Source of the DNA: Acidobacteriota bacterium
GTDB taxonomy: Bacteria > Acidobacteriota > Thermoanaerobaculia > Multivoradales > Multivoraceae
Reading direction: 5' to 3'
NCBI GenBank assembly: GCA_028875725.1
Contig: JAPPCR010000006.1
Span: forward strand, 62,001-126,000
DNA length: 64,000 bases
Shown here: in pieces, positions 32,566 to 40,729 of the stretch
Position numbering within the stretch: the first letter of the stretch is position 1
How the letters are laid out: every line of letters begins with the position of its first letter
Notes under the pieces: generated by a model
Seen by the model: only the letters and a program-made list of their open reading frames with translations
Database searches by the model: none
Told to the model about the DNA's origin: nothing
Translations under genes and position numbers: made by a program

Positions 32566-33627
32566 ATGACGAATCGATCCCCTGCACCCGAGCCGACGGT
32601 GATCGCCGTCGACGCGATGGGCGGCGATCACGCGCCACGGGCCGTGGTCGAGGGAGCGCTGCTGGCCGCGCAGGAGCGCGGCCTTCGGTTGCTCCTGGTC
32701 GGCCGGCGGGATGACCTGGAACGGGAGATCGAGGAACTCGAATCCGTCGTGGCCGACCTCGACCGGATCGAGATCGTTCACGCCCGCGAAGTCGTCGGCA
32801 TGGGCGAGTCGGCCCTGGCGGTGCGCCGGAAGCGGGATTCCTCGGTCCGGGTCTGCGCCCGCCTGGTGAGGGAAGGTCGGGCCGCGGCGATGCTGACGGC
32901 CGGCAACACGGGCGCCGCCCTGGTCGCCGGCAAGATGGTCATCGGCGTGGCACCGGGGGTCGATCGGCCGGCCCTGGCCGTCGTTCTGCCGCGCCGCGAC
33001 GGCAGCACGATCCTGCTCGACGCAGGCGCCAACGTGGATTCCAAGCTCCATCAACTCCGCCAGTTCGCGGTGATGGGGCACTACCTCGCGGAGCAGCTCC
33101 TGCGCCTCGAGTCGCCGCGGATCGGCCTGCTGTCGATCGGCGAGGAGGTGGGCAAGGGAACGGAACTCGTCCGCGAGGTGTTCAAGGCGCTCGACGCCAC
33201 GGGCCTCAACTTCGTCGGCAACGTCGAGGGCGGCGACGTGTTCAACGGCGCCGTCGATGTCGTCGTCTGCGACGGTTTCGTCGGCAACGCGATCCTCAAG
33301 AGCGCCGAGTCCCTGGGCGAGTTCGTGAGCGGACAGTTGCGCCAGGAGATGGGAAGTACGTGGCGAGCGCGCTGCGGCTATCTGCTGGCGCGGCCGGCCT
33401 TCGAGCGCTTCAAGCGCCGCCTCGACTACAGCGAATACGGCGGCGCGCCGCTGCTGGGGCTGCGGGGCGGCTGCTTCGTTGCCCACGGTCGGTCTTCCGC
33501 GCACGCGATCCACAGCGCCGTGCGGCGGGCGGTAGAGTTCTGCGAAGCGGGCATTCACCTCAAGGTCAGCGCGAAGCTCGCCGAGGTCGCGTACGAAACG
33601 CGCTCGAAGGCGGTGGTGGCGGGATGA
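32566..33627 (+). CDS. plsX: Phosphate acyltransferase PlsX
   Basis: Enzyme of 353 residues making acyl-phosphate from acyl-ACP for phospholipid synthesis. Family motifs are VIAVDAMGGDHAP, AMLTAGNTGAALVAG, LDAGANVDSK and GNVEGGDVFNG. The ATG at 32566 follows rpmF by 30 nt. The stop overlaps the fabH start by 4 nt (ATGA). Confidence 0.96.
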   Translation: MTNRSPAPEPTVIAVDAMGGDHAPRAVVEGALLAAQERGLRLLLVGRRDDLEREIEELESVVADLDRIEIVHAREVVGMGESALAVRRKRDSSVRVCARLVREGRAAAMLTAGNTGAALVAGKMVIGVAPGVDRPALAVVLPRRDGSTILLDAGANVDSKLHQLRQFAVMGHYLAEQLLRLESPRIGLLSIGEEVGKGTELVREVFKALDATGLNFVGNVEGGDVFNGAVDVVVCDGFVGNAILKSAESLGEFVSGQLRQEMGSTWRARCGYLLARPAFERFKRRLDYSEYGGAPLLGLRGGCFVAHGRSSAHAIHSAVRRAVEFCEAGIHLKVSAKLAEVAYETRSKAVVAG

Positions 33628-34667
33628 CGAACGGTCTGCAGGGAGACTCCTCGAACGGGGCGCGCCGGGTCCGGATTGCCGGTACGGGCCGCTCGGTGCC
33701 CGATCGGATCCTGACCAACGCCGACCTGGAGCGCATCGTCGACACGTCGAACGACTGGATCATCGCGCGCACCGGCATCGAGGAACGCCGGGTCGCGTCC
33801 GACGAGGAGTACACCTCGGTCTTCGCCGTCGACGCCGCCCGCAAGGCAATGGAGATGGCCGCCGTCGAGGCGTCGGACGTCGATCTCGTCCTGATCTCAA
33901 CGGTAACCCCGGACATGCCGTTCCCGGCCACGGCCTGCCTGGTGCAGGAAGAACTCGGCGCGAAGGACGCCACCGCCTTCGACCTGAACGCCGGCTGCAC
34001 GGGGTTCGTTTACGGGCTCTCCGTGGCCCACCAGTACGTATCGAGCGGCGCCGCCTCCACGGCCCTGGTTATCGGGGCCGAGTCGTTGACGAAGTACACG
34101 GACTACGAGGACCGTTCGACCTGCGTGCTGTTCGGCGACGGCGCCGGCGCGGTGGTGCTGCGCGGTGAGGATCCGCCGGGGCCCTCCAGCGAGAACGGGC
34201 TCGCGGGCATCCTCTCGGTGGCGATCCACAGCGACGGCTCGCTCGCTCATCTGCTCGAGATGCCGGGTGGCGGCAGCCGCAATCCTCCGAATCGTCCCGA
34301 GACCCTGGAGGCCCGCCTGCCTTTCATCCGAATGCTCGGCAACGAGACCTTCAAGGTCGCCGTGCGCACCCTGGCCGAGGTTTCGGGCGAGGTGCTCGAG
34401 GGCGCCGGGCAGCGTCCCGAAGACGTCCGGTGGCTGATACCCCACCAGGCGAACCGCCGGATCATCGACGCCGTGGGTCGCAGGATCGACGTGCCGGCCG
34501 ACCGCGTCTACGTCAACGTCGAGCGCTACGGCAACACGTCGGCCGCCTCCATCCCGATCGCCCTCGACGAACTGAATCGCGACGGCCGGATCGATCCCGG
34601 CGACCTGGTCCTGATGGCGGCCTTTGGCGCGGGCCTCACCTGGGGCGCGGCCGCGGTGCGTTTCTAG
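33624..34667 (+). CDS. fabH: Beta-ketoacyl-ACP synthase III
   Basis: Condensing enzyme of 347 residues that starts fatty-acid synthesis from acetyl-CoA and malonyl-ACP. The triad is visible: Cys in DLNAGCTGFVYGL, His in LIPHQANRRIIDA, Asn in ERYGNTSAASIPIAL. The frame continues upstream within plsX, but the ATG at 33624 overlapping the plsX stop gives the normal length. Confidence 0.96.
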   Translation: MTNGLQGDSSNGARRVRIAGTGRSVPDRILTNADLERIVDTSNDWIIARTGIEERRVASDEEYTSVFAVDAARKAMEMAAVEASDVDLVLISTVTPDMPFPATACLVQEELGAKDATAFDLNAGCTGFVYGLSVAHQYVSSGAASTALVIGAESLTKYTDYEDRSTCVLFGDGAGAVVLRGEDPPGPSSENGLAGILSVAIHSDGSLAHLLEMPGGGSRNPPNRPETLEARLPFIRMLGNETFKVAVRTLAEVSGEVLEGAGQRPEDVRWLIPHQANRRIIDAVGRRIDVPADRVYVNVERYGNTSAASIPIALDELNRDGRIDPGDLVLMAAFGAGLTWGAAAVRF

Positions 34668-34690
34668 GGCGCGCCTGGGGGCCGGTCGAC

Positions 34691-35620
34691 ATGAGCGGGG
34701 TGGCGTACGTCTTTCCGGGCCAGGGCTCGCAGCGGGTCGGCATGGGCCGGGCGTTGGCCTTCACCTTTCCCGAGGCGCGGGCGGTGTTCGAGGAGGCCGA
34801 TGACACGCTCGGCTTCTCGTTGTCGGGGCTCTGCTTCGAGGGTCCGGAGGACGAACTCCAGTTGACCGCGAACACTCAACCTGCGATCGTCGCGATGTCG
34901 GTCGCCGTGCTGCGTTGCTATCTGGCGCAGGATCCTCCGGCTGAGGCGCCGGCCTTCGTCGCCGGTCACAGCCTGGGCGAGTACTCGGCCCTGGTGGCGG
35001 CCGGAGCCCTCGAACTGGCCGACGCCCTGCGGCTGGTCCGGGCCCGCGGCGAGGCGATGCAGCAGGCGGTGCCGGTCGGCGAGGGCGCCATGGCCGCGAT
35101 TCTCGGGTTGAGCGAGGAGGACACCGCCGCGGTGGCGGCACAGGCGGCGAACGACACCGGCGGCGTCTGCCAGCTCGCGAACCTGAACGCGCCGGGGCAG
35201 ATCGTGATCGCCGGGGCGGCCGGCGCCGTCGACAGGGCCGTGGAGCTGGCGGCTGAGCGGGGCGCGCGGCGGGCCATCCCGCTGCCCGTGTCGGCTCCCT
35301 TCCACTGTGCCCTGATGGCGCCGGCTCGCGCTGCGATGGAACCCTTGATCCGGGACGTACCGATGGCGGATCCGGAGGTCCCGGTCGTCTGCAACGTGGA
35401 TGCGGAGGAAGTGACGACCGCGGCGGCGGCCCGGGACGCGCTGGTCCGGCAGATCGATGGCGCCGTGCGCTGGTCGGAGTCGGTGGCCCTGATGGCTACC
35501 CGAGGCGTCGAGAGGCTGGTCGAGATCGGCCCGGGCAAGGTGCTTTCCGGGCTCGCGCGCCGCATCGAGCGCGGCCTGAAGGTCCGGGCGGTCGCCGAAC
35601 CGAAGGACCTCGCCGCGTGA
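34691..35620 (+). CDS. fabD: Malonyl-CoA:ACP transacylase
   Basis: Protein of 309 residues that transfers malonyl groups to ACP. FPGQGSQRVGMG opens the protein; the nucleophile motif is GHSLGEYSAL; SAPFHCALM and the catalytic His and VEIGPGKVLSGL follow. The ATG at 34691 is chosen because the homology starts there; it is 23 nt after fabH. The stop overlaps the fabG GTG by 4 nt. Confidence 0.96.
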   Translation: MSGVAYVFPGQGSQRVGMGRALAFTFPEARAVFEEADDTLGFSLSGLCFEGPEDELQLTANTQPAIVAMSVAVLRCYLAQDPPAEAPAFVAGHSLGEYSALVAAGALELADALRLVRARGEAMQQAVPVGEGAMAAILGLSEEDTAAVAAQAANDTGGVCQLANLNAPGQIVIAGAAGAVDRAVELAAERGARRAIPLPVSAPFHCALMAPARAAMEPLIRDVPMADPEVPVVCNVDAEEVTTAAAARDALVRQIDGAVRWSESVALMATRGVERLVEIGPGKVLSGLARRIERGLKVRAVAEPKDLAA

Positions 35621-36363
35621 GCGTCTTCGACCTGACAGGCAGAACCGCGCTGGTCACCGGCGCCTCGCGCGGCATCGGCCGCGCCGCGGCCCTGCTGCTG
35701 GCTCGGCAGGGCGCGCGGGTCGTCCTTGCGGCCCGCAACGAGGAACTCCTCGACGAGGTCGCCGGCGCGGTGCGAACAGGCGGCGGCGAGGCCCATCCGG
35801 TGGCCATCGATCTTGCCGATCACGAGTCGATTCCCGCCGCGGTGCGGGGGCTTCCTTCGGAGTTCGCGGCCGTCGACATCCTGGTGAACAACGCGGGCAT
35901 CACGGCCGACAACCTGCTGGCGAGGATGACCCTGGAACAGTGGCAGCGGGTGCTGGACGTGAACCTGACCGGCGCCTTCGTCCTGACCAAGGCTCTGGTC
36001 CGCGGCATGATGCGACGCCGCCATGGCCGGGTGGTGTCCGTGTCTTCGGTTGCAGGGGTCGTCGGTAACGCGGGCCAGGCGAACTACGCCGCTTCCAAGG
36101 CCGGGCTGATCGGGTTCAGCAAGTCGCTCGCGCGGGAGCTTCTGAGCCGCGGGATCACGGTCAACGTGGTGGCGCCGGGCTTCATCGAAACGGACATGAC
36201 CGCGGCCCTGCCGGACGGAGCAGGCGAGCGCTTCCTGGATCAGCACGGCCTGATGCGCCTGGGCACGGTGGAGGACATCGCGGCGGCGGTGCTGTACCTG
36301 GCGAGCGATGAGGCGTCCTACGTGACGGGCGAGGTGCTGAGCGTCAGCGGGGGCATGACGTAG
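35617..36363 (+). CDS. fabG: 3-oxoacyl-ACP reductase
   Basis: NADPH-dependent short-chain dehydrogenase of 248 residues. It has the cofactor motif TGASRGIGRA, NNAG, catalytic Ser in VSVSSVAG, the YAASK motif and a C-terminal SVSGGMT typical of FabG. The GTG start overlaps the fabD stop (GTGA). A hairpin 16 nt after the stop may end part of the transcripts. Confidence 0.95.
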   Translation: MSVFDLTGRTALVTGASRGIGRAAALLLARQGARVVLAARNEELLDEVAGAVRTGGGEAHPVAIDLADHESIPAAVRGLPSEFAAVDILVNNAGITADNLLARMTLEQWQRVLDVNLTGAFVLTKALVRGMMRRRHGRVVSVSSVAGVVGNAGQANYAASKAGLIGFSKSLARELLSRGITVNVVAPGFIETDMTAALPDGAGERFLDQHGLMRLGTVEDIAAAVLYLASDEASYVTGEVLSVSGGMT

Positions 36364-36378
36364 AAGCTCTCAAGCGGA

Positions 36379-36395
36379 GCCGGCCTGGGGCCGGC
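36379..36395 (+). terminator. Hairpin after fabG
   Basis: GCCGGCC-TGG-GGCCGGC is a perfect 7-bp stem followed by GTTCTCTT, a weak T-rich tail. It probably attenuates transcription between fabG and acpP. Confidence 0.5.
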
Positions 36396-36403
36396 GTTCT
36401 CTT

Positions 36404-36462
36404 CCCCGGGTCAGAAGACCCGGGGCCACACGCCTGCGGCGGCGGCGGGTCAGAAGACCCGC
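36404..36462. repeat. Twin hairpins with a shared core and AGAA loop
   Basis: CCCCGGGTC-AGAA-GACCCGGGG (36404-36425, 9-bp stem) and GCGGGTC-AGAA-GACCCGC (36445-36462, 7-bp stem) share GGGTCAGAAGACCC. They stand in the fabG-acpP gap and may set the ACP-to-enzyme expression ratio or be a dispersed palindromic repeat. Confidence 0.55.
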
Positions 36463-36472
36463 GCACCTGGCA

Positions 36473-36502
36473 TTGGACGGATGGCCCCGGTGGTGGCATA
36501 GT
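36473..36502 (+). promoter_or_regulatory. Weak candidate acpP promoter
   Basis: TTGGAC (36473-36478) and CATAGT (36497-36502) are separated by 18 nt and lie 63 nt before acpP. Matches to consensus are 3 of 6 and 4 of 6. ACP is usually expressed above the other fab genes, so an internal promoter is plausible. Confidence 0.3.
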
Positions 36503-36564
36503 CTTCCTTCCGCCCGCGGGTTCAGGACGCCCAACCCGCGCTAACTCCCCAGAGAGGAACCAGA

Positions 36565-36804
36565 ATGTCCGTAGTCGAAAAGGTCAACAGCATCATCGTC
36601 GAGCAGCTCGGAGTCGATGCCGACGAAGTCACTCCTGAGGCCAGCTTCACTGACGACCTCGGTGCAGACTCGCTCGACATCGTCGAGTTGGTCATGGCCT
36701 TCGAGGAGGAGTTCGGGATCGAGATTCCGGACGAGGACGCCGAGAAGATCGGCTCGGTCAAGGAGGCCATCGACTACATTCAGGCCCACGGATCCTCGAA
36801 CTGA
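36565..36804 (+). CDS. acpP: Acyl carrier protein
   Basis: Acidic protein of 79 residues. The 4'-phosphopantetheine attachment Ser is in [15 protein letters not shown]. The flanking helices [17 protein letters not shown] are standard. GAGAGGA lies just before the ATG. It carries growing acyl chains for FabD, FabH, FabG and FabF encoded around it. Confidence 0.97.
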   Translation: MSVVEKVNSIIVEQLGVDADEVTPEASFTDDLGADSLDIVELVMAFEEEFGIEIPDEDAEKIGSVKEAIDYIQAHGSSN

Positions 36805-36837
36805 TCTCCCTTTGACCGGCGCGGGCCGGTCCAGACC

Positions 36838-38079
36838 ATGAGCGACCGTAGACGCGTCGTCATTACCGGCGTGGGGCTCGTGTCTCCGCTTGGCGTGGGC
36901 ACGGAGGCGACCTGGTCCGGCCTGATGGAGGGGCGAAGCGGCGTCGGTCCGCTGACGCGGGTCGACGCCGACCTCTACACGACGAAGATCGCCGCCGAAG
37001 TGCGGGACTTCGACGCTCAGCGCTTCATGGGCCGCAAGGAGATCCGCCGCGTCGACCTCTTCATCCAGTTCGCCCTCGCCGCCGCGACGCTGGCCCACGA
37101 GGATGCCGGGTTCGAGATCGACGACGACAACAGGGACCGGGTCGCCACCGTCGTCGGTTCCGGGATGGGCGGCCTGCCCCTGATCGAGCGCATGCACGGC
37201 ATCTGGCGCGACCGTGGTCCGCGCCGGGTGTCGCCGTTCTTCATCCCCGGCCTGATCGCGAACATGGCGTCCGGCCAGATCTCGATCCGCTTCGGCGCGC
37301 GGGGCCCGAACACCTGCCCGACGACCGCCTGCACGACCGGCCTGCACGGAGTCGGCGATGCGTTCCGGATGATCCAGCACGGCTACGCCGACGCGGCGTT
37401 CGCCGGCGGCGCCGAGGCCACGACGTCCGATCTGGCGCTGGCCGGCTTCGGTGCGATGAAGGCCCTGTCGGTGCGCAACGACGAGCCGGAGAAGGCGTCC
37501 CGCCCCTGGGACAGGGGCCGCGACGGCTTCGTGCTCGGGGAGGGAGCGGGGATCCTCATCCTGGAAGAGCGTAAGGCGGCACTCGAGCGCGGCGCCCGCG
37601 TCTACGCCGAGATCGTCGGTTACGGCATGAGTTCCGACGCCTACCACGTCTCCGCGCCGGAGCCGGAGGGCGACGGCGCCGCCCGGGTGATGCTGGCGGC
37701 GCTCGACGACGCGGGGCTGGCGCCCGAGACGGTCGACTACGTCAACGCCCATGGCACGTCGACGCCGCTCGGCGACATCGCCGAGGTCCGTGCGATCAAG
37801 CGGGTGTTCGGAGACCATGCCTACCGCCTGGCCGTGTCCTCGACCAAGTCCTCGACCGGTCACCTGCTGGGCGCCGCTGGCGGCGTCGAAGCCGGCATCC
37901 TGGCGCTGGCTGTCGATCGGCAGGTGCTGCCGGCGACGCTGAATCTCGACGAGCCCGGCGAGGAGTGCGACCTGGACTTCGTGCCCCACGAGCCGCGCGA
38001 AGCGAAGGTCGACGTGGCGCTGACCAACTCCTTCGGCTTCGGCGGCACGAACGGCGCTCTGGTCATGGCACGCGCCTAG
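36838..38079 (+). CDS. fabF: Beta-ketoacyl-ACP synthase II
   Basis: Chain-elongating condensing enzyme of 413 residues. The nucleophilic Cys is in TTACTTGLHGVGDA, the two His are in NAHGTSTPLGD and STKSSTGHLLGAAG, and FGFGGTNGALV closes the family pattern. It starts 33 nt after acpP and ends the fab operon. Confidence 0.96.
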   Translation: MSDRRRVVITGVGLVSPLGVGTEATWSGLMEGRSGVGPLTRVDADLYTTKIAAEVRDFDAQRFMGRKEIRRVDLFIQFALAAATLAHEDAGFEIDDDNRDRVATVVGSGMGGLPLIERMHGIWRDRGPRRVSPFFIPGLIANMASGQISIRFGARGPNTCPTTACTTGLHGVGDAFRMIQHGYADAAFAGGAEATTSDLALAGFGAMKALSVRNDEPEKASRPWDRGRDGFVLGEGAGILILEERKAALERGARVYAEIVGYGMSSDAYHVSAPEPEGDGAARVMLAALDDAGLAPETVDYVNAHGTSTPLGDIAEVRAIKRVFGDHAYRLAVSSTKSSTGHLLGAAGGVEAGILALAVDRQVLPATLNLDEPGEECDLDFVPHEPREAKVDVALTNSFGFGGTNGALVMARA

Positions 38080-38143
38080 CGGACTGCTAGACTCTCCTCA
38101 CATTCAGTCACAGCAGGTGCCGCGCGCCAGAAAGGAAGTGGAC

Positions 38144-38845
38144 ATGGCCCCATCCACCACGTCGAACCCCGTCACCAGGCAGGGAGGTCTGGCCTTGATC
38201 GTCGGTGTCATCCTGTCGGTGCTCGCATCGCTCCTCTTTCCCGGGGGCGTAGTGGACCCGGTGGACCAGACCGACTTCCCGGCCGCCCTCGACGCGGCGG
38301 CGGCGAACGCCAGCCTCGCGCATCTCGCGTCCATGCTGTCGATCCTCGGGATGTTCCTCTACGGGTACGCCGCTTTCACGTGGCTTCGCCTGGCCCAGCA
38401 GGGGCCCGGCGGCTTGTGCCTGCGGCTGGGGGCGTATGTGAGCGTGTTCGGATGGAGCCTCTACGTCGTCGCGATGGGCATGCGGCAGTTCAGCGTTCAC
38501 CTGATGCAGCGCGGCATGGAGGATTTGGCCCTCGGTACTTACGTGTCGATGGCCGGCATCGTCATCGCGCTGGTTTCCGTCTATCCGATCGGTTCCATTC
38601 TGGTGGGCCTCGGCCTTTCCGCCCGCTTCAGCTCGACGAGCATCTTCAAGCTGGCTTCGTACGGATTCGTCCTCCTGGGGGTCCTGGCAATCGTCAACTT
38701 CCTGGTCCTGCAGCACGTCTCCGGGATCGAGCCCCGGACGCTTCTCACGAACGACAACGCGATGCAGGCGTTCGGTTCGCTCTGCTTCGTCATCATCGGC
38801 GTGGGGATGTACCGGGGCAGAAGCGAGCTCACCTCGGCGGCCTGA
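38144..38845 (+). CDS. Multi-helix membrane protein, unknown
   Basis: Protein of 233 residues with six hydrophobic helices (for example GLALIVGVILSVLASLLFPG and YGFVLLGVLAIVNFLVL). The ATG at 38144 is preferred over an upstream GTG at 38117 because AAAGGAAG lies 7 nt before it. Asp/Thr-rich residues between the first two helices (VDPVDQTDFP) are probably outside. No family was identified. It stands alone between fabF and the his-trp control region. Confidence 0.65.
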   Translation: MAPSTTSNPVTRQGGLALIVGVILSVLASLLFPGGVVDPVDQTDFPAALDAAAANASLAHLASMLSILGMFLYGYAAFTWLRLAQQGPGGLCLRLGAYVSVFGWSLYVVAMGMRQFSVHLMQRGMEDLALGTYVSMAGIVIALVSVYPIGSILVGLGLSARFSSTSIFKLASYGFVLLGVLAIVNFLVLQHVSGIEPRTLLTNDNAMQAFGSLCFVIIGVGMYRGRSELTSAA

Positions 38846-38871
38846 CGGCCGTCCGCAGACGCGGGCGTTGC

Positions 38872-38900
38872 TTGACAGTCCGCACCTTCCGGTGCAGTAT
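38872..38900 (+). promoter_or_regulatory. Candidate promoter of the aroDE-his-trp operon
   Basis: A perfect TTGACA (38872-38877) is followed after 17 nt by CAGTAT (38895-38900; 3 of 6 matches to TATAAT). It lies about 45 nt before the leader peptide ATG and after the previous gene's stop, which is the right place to drive the whole 16-kb operon. Confidence 0.5.
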
Positions 38901-38945
38901 CCGGCCTCCCGGAGCCATTCCGGCCCGTTCCACCCGCACCGCGTC

Positions 38946-39050
38946 ATGAACTCACCGGCCAGCACTTTCGCCTTCGTCGCTGCCTCCGTCGCTCCCGCGA
39001 CCGGAGTCGTGGCGACTTCCTGGTGGGCTCACGGTCACGGCAAGGGCTGA
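38946..39050 (+). CDS. Leader peptide with tandem Trp and two His codons
   Basis: Short frame of 34 codons ending VVATSWWAHGHGKG. Two adjacent TGG codons (39021-39026) and two CAC codons (39030-39032, 39036-39038) lie close to the stop, as in attenuation leaders. Phe codons also occur (TFAF). Hairpins follow immediately and the first structural gene, aroDE, begins 83 nt after the stop, leading into all his and trp genes. No strong ribosome-binding site precedes the ATG, so the exact start is less certain than the C-terminal part. Confidence 0.65.
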   Translation: MNSPASTFAFVAASVAPATGVVATSWWAHGHGKG

Positions 39051-39085
39051 ACCCGGGCCAGGTCCCGGTACGCACGGTCCGGGAC
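39019..39085 (+). promoter_or_regulatory. Leader RNA stems 1:2 and 2:3 of the his-trp operon
   Basis: CCTGG-T-GGG (39019-39027, over the Trp codons) can pair with CCC-GGG-CCAGG (39052-39062). Alternatively GTCCCGG (39062-39068) pairs with CCGGGAC (39079-39085). The two share position 39062 and crowd each other, as expected for alternative folds controlled by a ribosome stalled at Trp or His codons. Confidence 0.45.
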
Positions 39086-39097
39086 GAGGGTACTCAA

Positions 39098-39129
39098 GAA
39101 GGCCTCCTTTCGGATCGAAGGAGGTCTTC
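39098..39129 (+). promoter_or_regulatory. Hairpin sequestering the aroDE ribosome-binding site, or attenuator
   Basis: GAAGGCCTCCTT (39098-39109) pairs with AAGGAGGTCTTC (39118-39129), a 12-bp stem with one G-U pair and an 8-nt loop. The right arm contains GGAGG (39120-39124), the only good ribosome-binding site for the aroDE TTG start at 39134. A short TTT follows. It could block translation, act as a weak terminator, or both. Confidence 0.6.
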
Positions 39130-39133
39130 CCGT

Positions 39134-40729
39134 TTGAACCCGACAACCGACGAACCCCGAACCGCCACCCCTACGGAGGTCGCACGGAGCGCGACTTCTA
39201 CGGAGGTCGCAGCGAGTGCGACTTCTACGGAGGTCGCAGCGAGTGCGACGTTGGTAGCGTCGTTGACGGAGGCGCCCAGCGCGTCCGGCGACGAGGTGCG
39301 CGTGCTCTCGGAGCAGGCAGATTGTCTGGAGGTGCGCGCGGATCTGGTCGGTGATGTCGGCGTCGAGTGGCTCCGGGAACGCTTCGCGGGGGAGCTCCTC
39401 TACACGCTGCGGAGCGAAGCGGAAGGCGGCCGCGGAACGGTCGAGCCGGAACGGCGGGCGGCGGTGCTCTCCGCGGCGCAGGGATACGACCTCGTTGACA
39501 TCGAGGCGGACCGCGATCTCGGCACAACCATCCTGGAAGCTGTCGAACCCCGGCGTCGTCTGGTGTCGTGGCACGGCCGGGCGCGGAACGTGAAGGTCCT
39601 GCGGGGCCGCTTGAGACAGGTCTCCGGAGTCGAGGCGCGGCTCTACAAGCTCGTCACGGAAGCACGGGACTCCGGGGACGAGCTCTTGCCCCTCGAACTG
39701 CTGCTCGGCGCGCGCCGGAACGACATCGCCGCCTTCTCCATGGGCGCTGTCGGTGCCTGGACCCGGTTGGTGGCGCCGCGTCTCGGCGCGCCGTGGATCT
39801 ACGGCGCCGCGGGGCCGCTGGCGGCGGCGCCCGGCCAGCCGTCCATTGAACGGTTGCGGGCAGACTACGGTTTACCGAACCTCCACCGGGCATCGCGGCT
39901 GTTCGGCGTCGTCGGCCATCCGGCGGCGCACAGCCTGTCGCCCAGGCTCCACAACGCCGGCTACCGCGACCGCGGCGAGGAGGCCCTCTACGTCGCCTTC
40001 GACGCGCCGGACTTCGAGAGCTTCTGGCGCGAGGTCGCGCTCTCCGACTTCTTCGATCGGGCGGGCCTGCCGCTCTCCGGCCTGAGCGTGACCGCGCCGC
40101 ACAAGGCGGCGGCGCTCGCGGCGGCCTCCGAGGCGGGGGAGCTGGCGCGCGGGACTCAGGGCGCAAACACCCTGTTGCCGGGCCGGAACGGCGCCGCGGC
40201 CGGGCAGTGGAGGGCCGAGAGCACGGATCCGGAGGGGGTTGTGGGCCCGCTCCGGCGGGGCGGCATCGACCCGCGGGGCCGCGATGCGGTGGTCATCGGC
40301 GCCGGCGGTGCCGGTCGTGCCGCCGCTCTCGGTCTGGCCGCGGCCGGCGCCCGGGTCGTACTCGCCAACCGCACGGAGTCGACCGGACGGGCGGCCGCCG
40401 AGTCGCTCGGCGTCGTCTTCGTGCCGCTCGAAGAGCTGGAACCCGGCGAGTTCGATGTCGTGGTCAACGCGACGTCTCTCGGTCAAAGGAATGACGATCC
40501 GCCGCCCTGCGACCCGGCGGCGCTTCGGGCCTCGGCTGCCGCGGTCGAGCTGGTCTACGGCGGCGGTCCAACGCCATGGAGCCGGGCGCTCGCGGCGAGG
40601 GGCCTCGTGGTCATCGGCGGCCGGGAGGTGCTCCTGCACCAGGGGCTCTCGCAGTTCGAGGCGATGACCGGAAGAGCCCTGCCTTTCGAGGTCGGCGCCG
40701 CGGCCCTGGGTCTGGAGGCGCAGCCATGA
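39134..40729 (+). CDS. aroDE: Bifunctional 3-dehydroquinate dehydratase (type I) / shikimate dehydrogenase
   Basis: Fusion of 531 residues catalysing shikimate-pathway steps 3 and 4. Residues 1-40 are a 9-residue repeat (TEVAASATS). The AroD domain (about 40-250) has the catalytic His in SWHGRARN (147) and Schiff-base Lys in RLYKLVTEA (172). The AroE domain (255-531) has HSLSPRLHN, the catalytic Lys in VTAPHKAAA, the NADP motif GAGGAGRAA and NRTES. TTG at 39134 is chosen as start: GGAGG lies 9 nt upstream and no in-frame ATG exists before the AroD domain. It overlaps hisZ (ATGA) and opens the his-trp operon. Confidence 0.9.
   Translation: MNPTTDEPRTATPTEVARSATSTEVAASATSTEVAASATLVASLTEAPSASGDEVRVLSEQADCLEVRADLVGDVGVEWLRERFAGELLYTLRSEAEGGRGTVEPERRAAVLSAAQGYDLVDIEADRDLGTTILEAVEPRRRLVSWHGRARNVKVLRGRLRQVSGVEARLYKLVTEARDSGDELLPLELLLGARRNDIAAFSMGAVGAWTRLVAPRLGAPWIYGAAGPLAAAPGQPSIERLRADYGLPNLHRASRLFGVVGHPAAHSLSPRLHNAGYRDRGEEALYVAFDAPDFESFWREVALSDFFDRAGLPLSGLSVTAPHKAAALAAASEAGELARGTQGANTLLPGRNGAAAGQWRAESTDPEGVVGPLRRGGIDPRGRDAVVIGAGGAGRAAALGLAAAGARVVLANRTESTGRAAAESLGVVFVPLEELEPGEFDVVVNATSLGQRNDDPPPCDPAALRASAAAVELVYGGGPTPWSRALAARGLVVIGGREVLLHQGLSQFEAMTGRALPFEVGAAALGLEAQP
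39173..39238 (+). repeat. 27-nt tandem repeat in the aroDE 5' end
   Basis: ACGGAGGTCGCA recurs at 39173, 39200 and 39227 with an exact 27-nt period; the unit encodes the 9-residue block TEVAASATS. Each copy contains GGAGGT, resembling a ribosome-binding site. Copy number could vary by slippage without breaking the frame. Confidence 0.85.
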
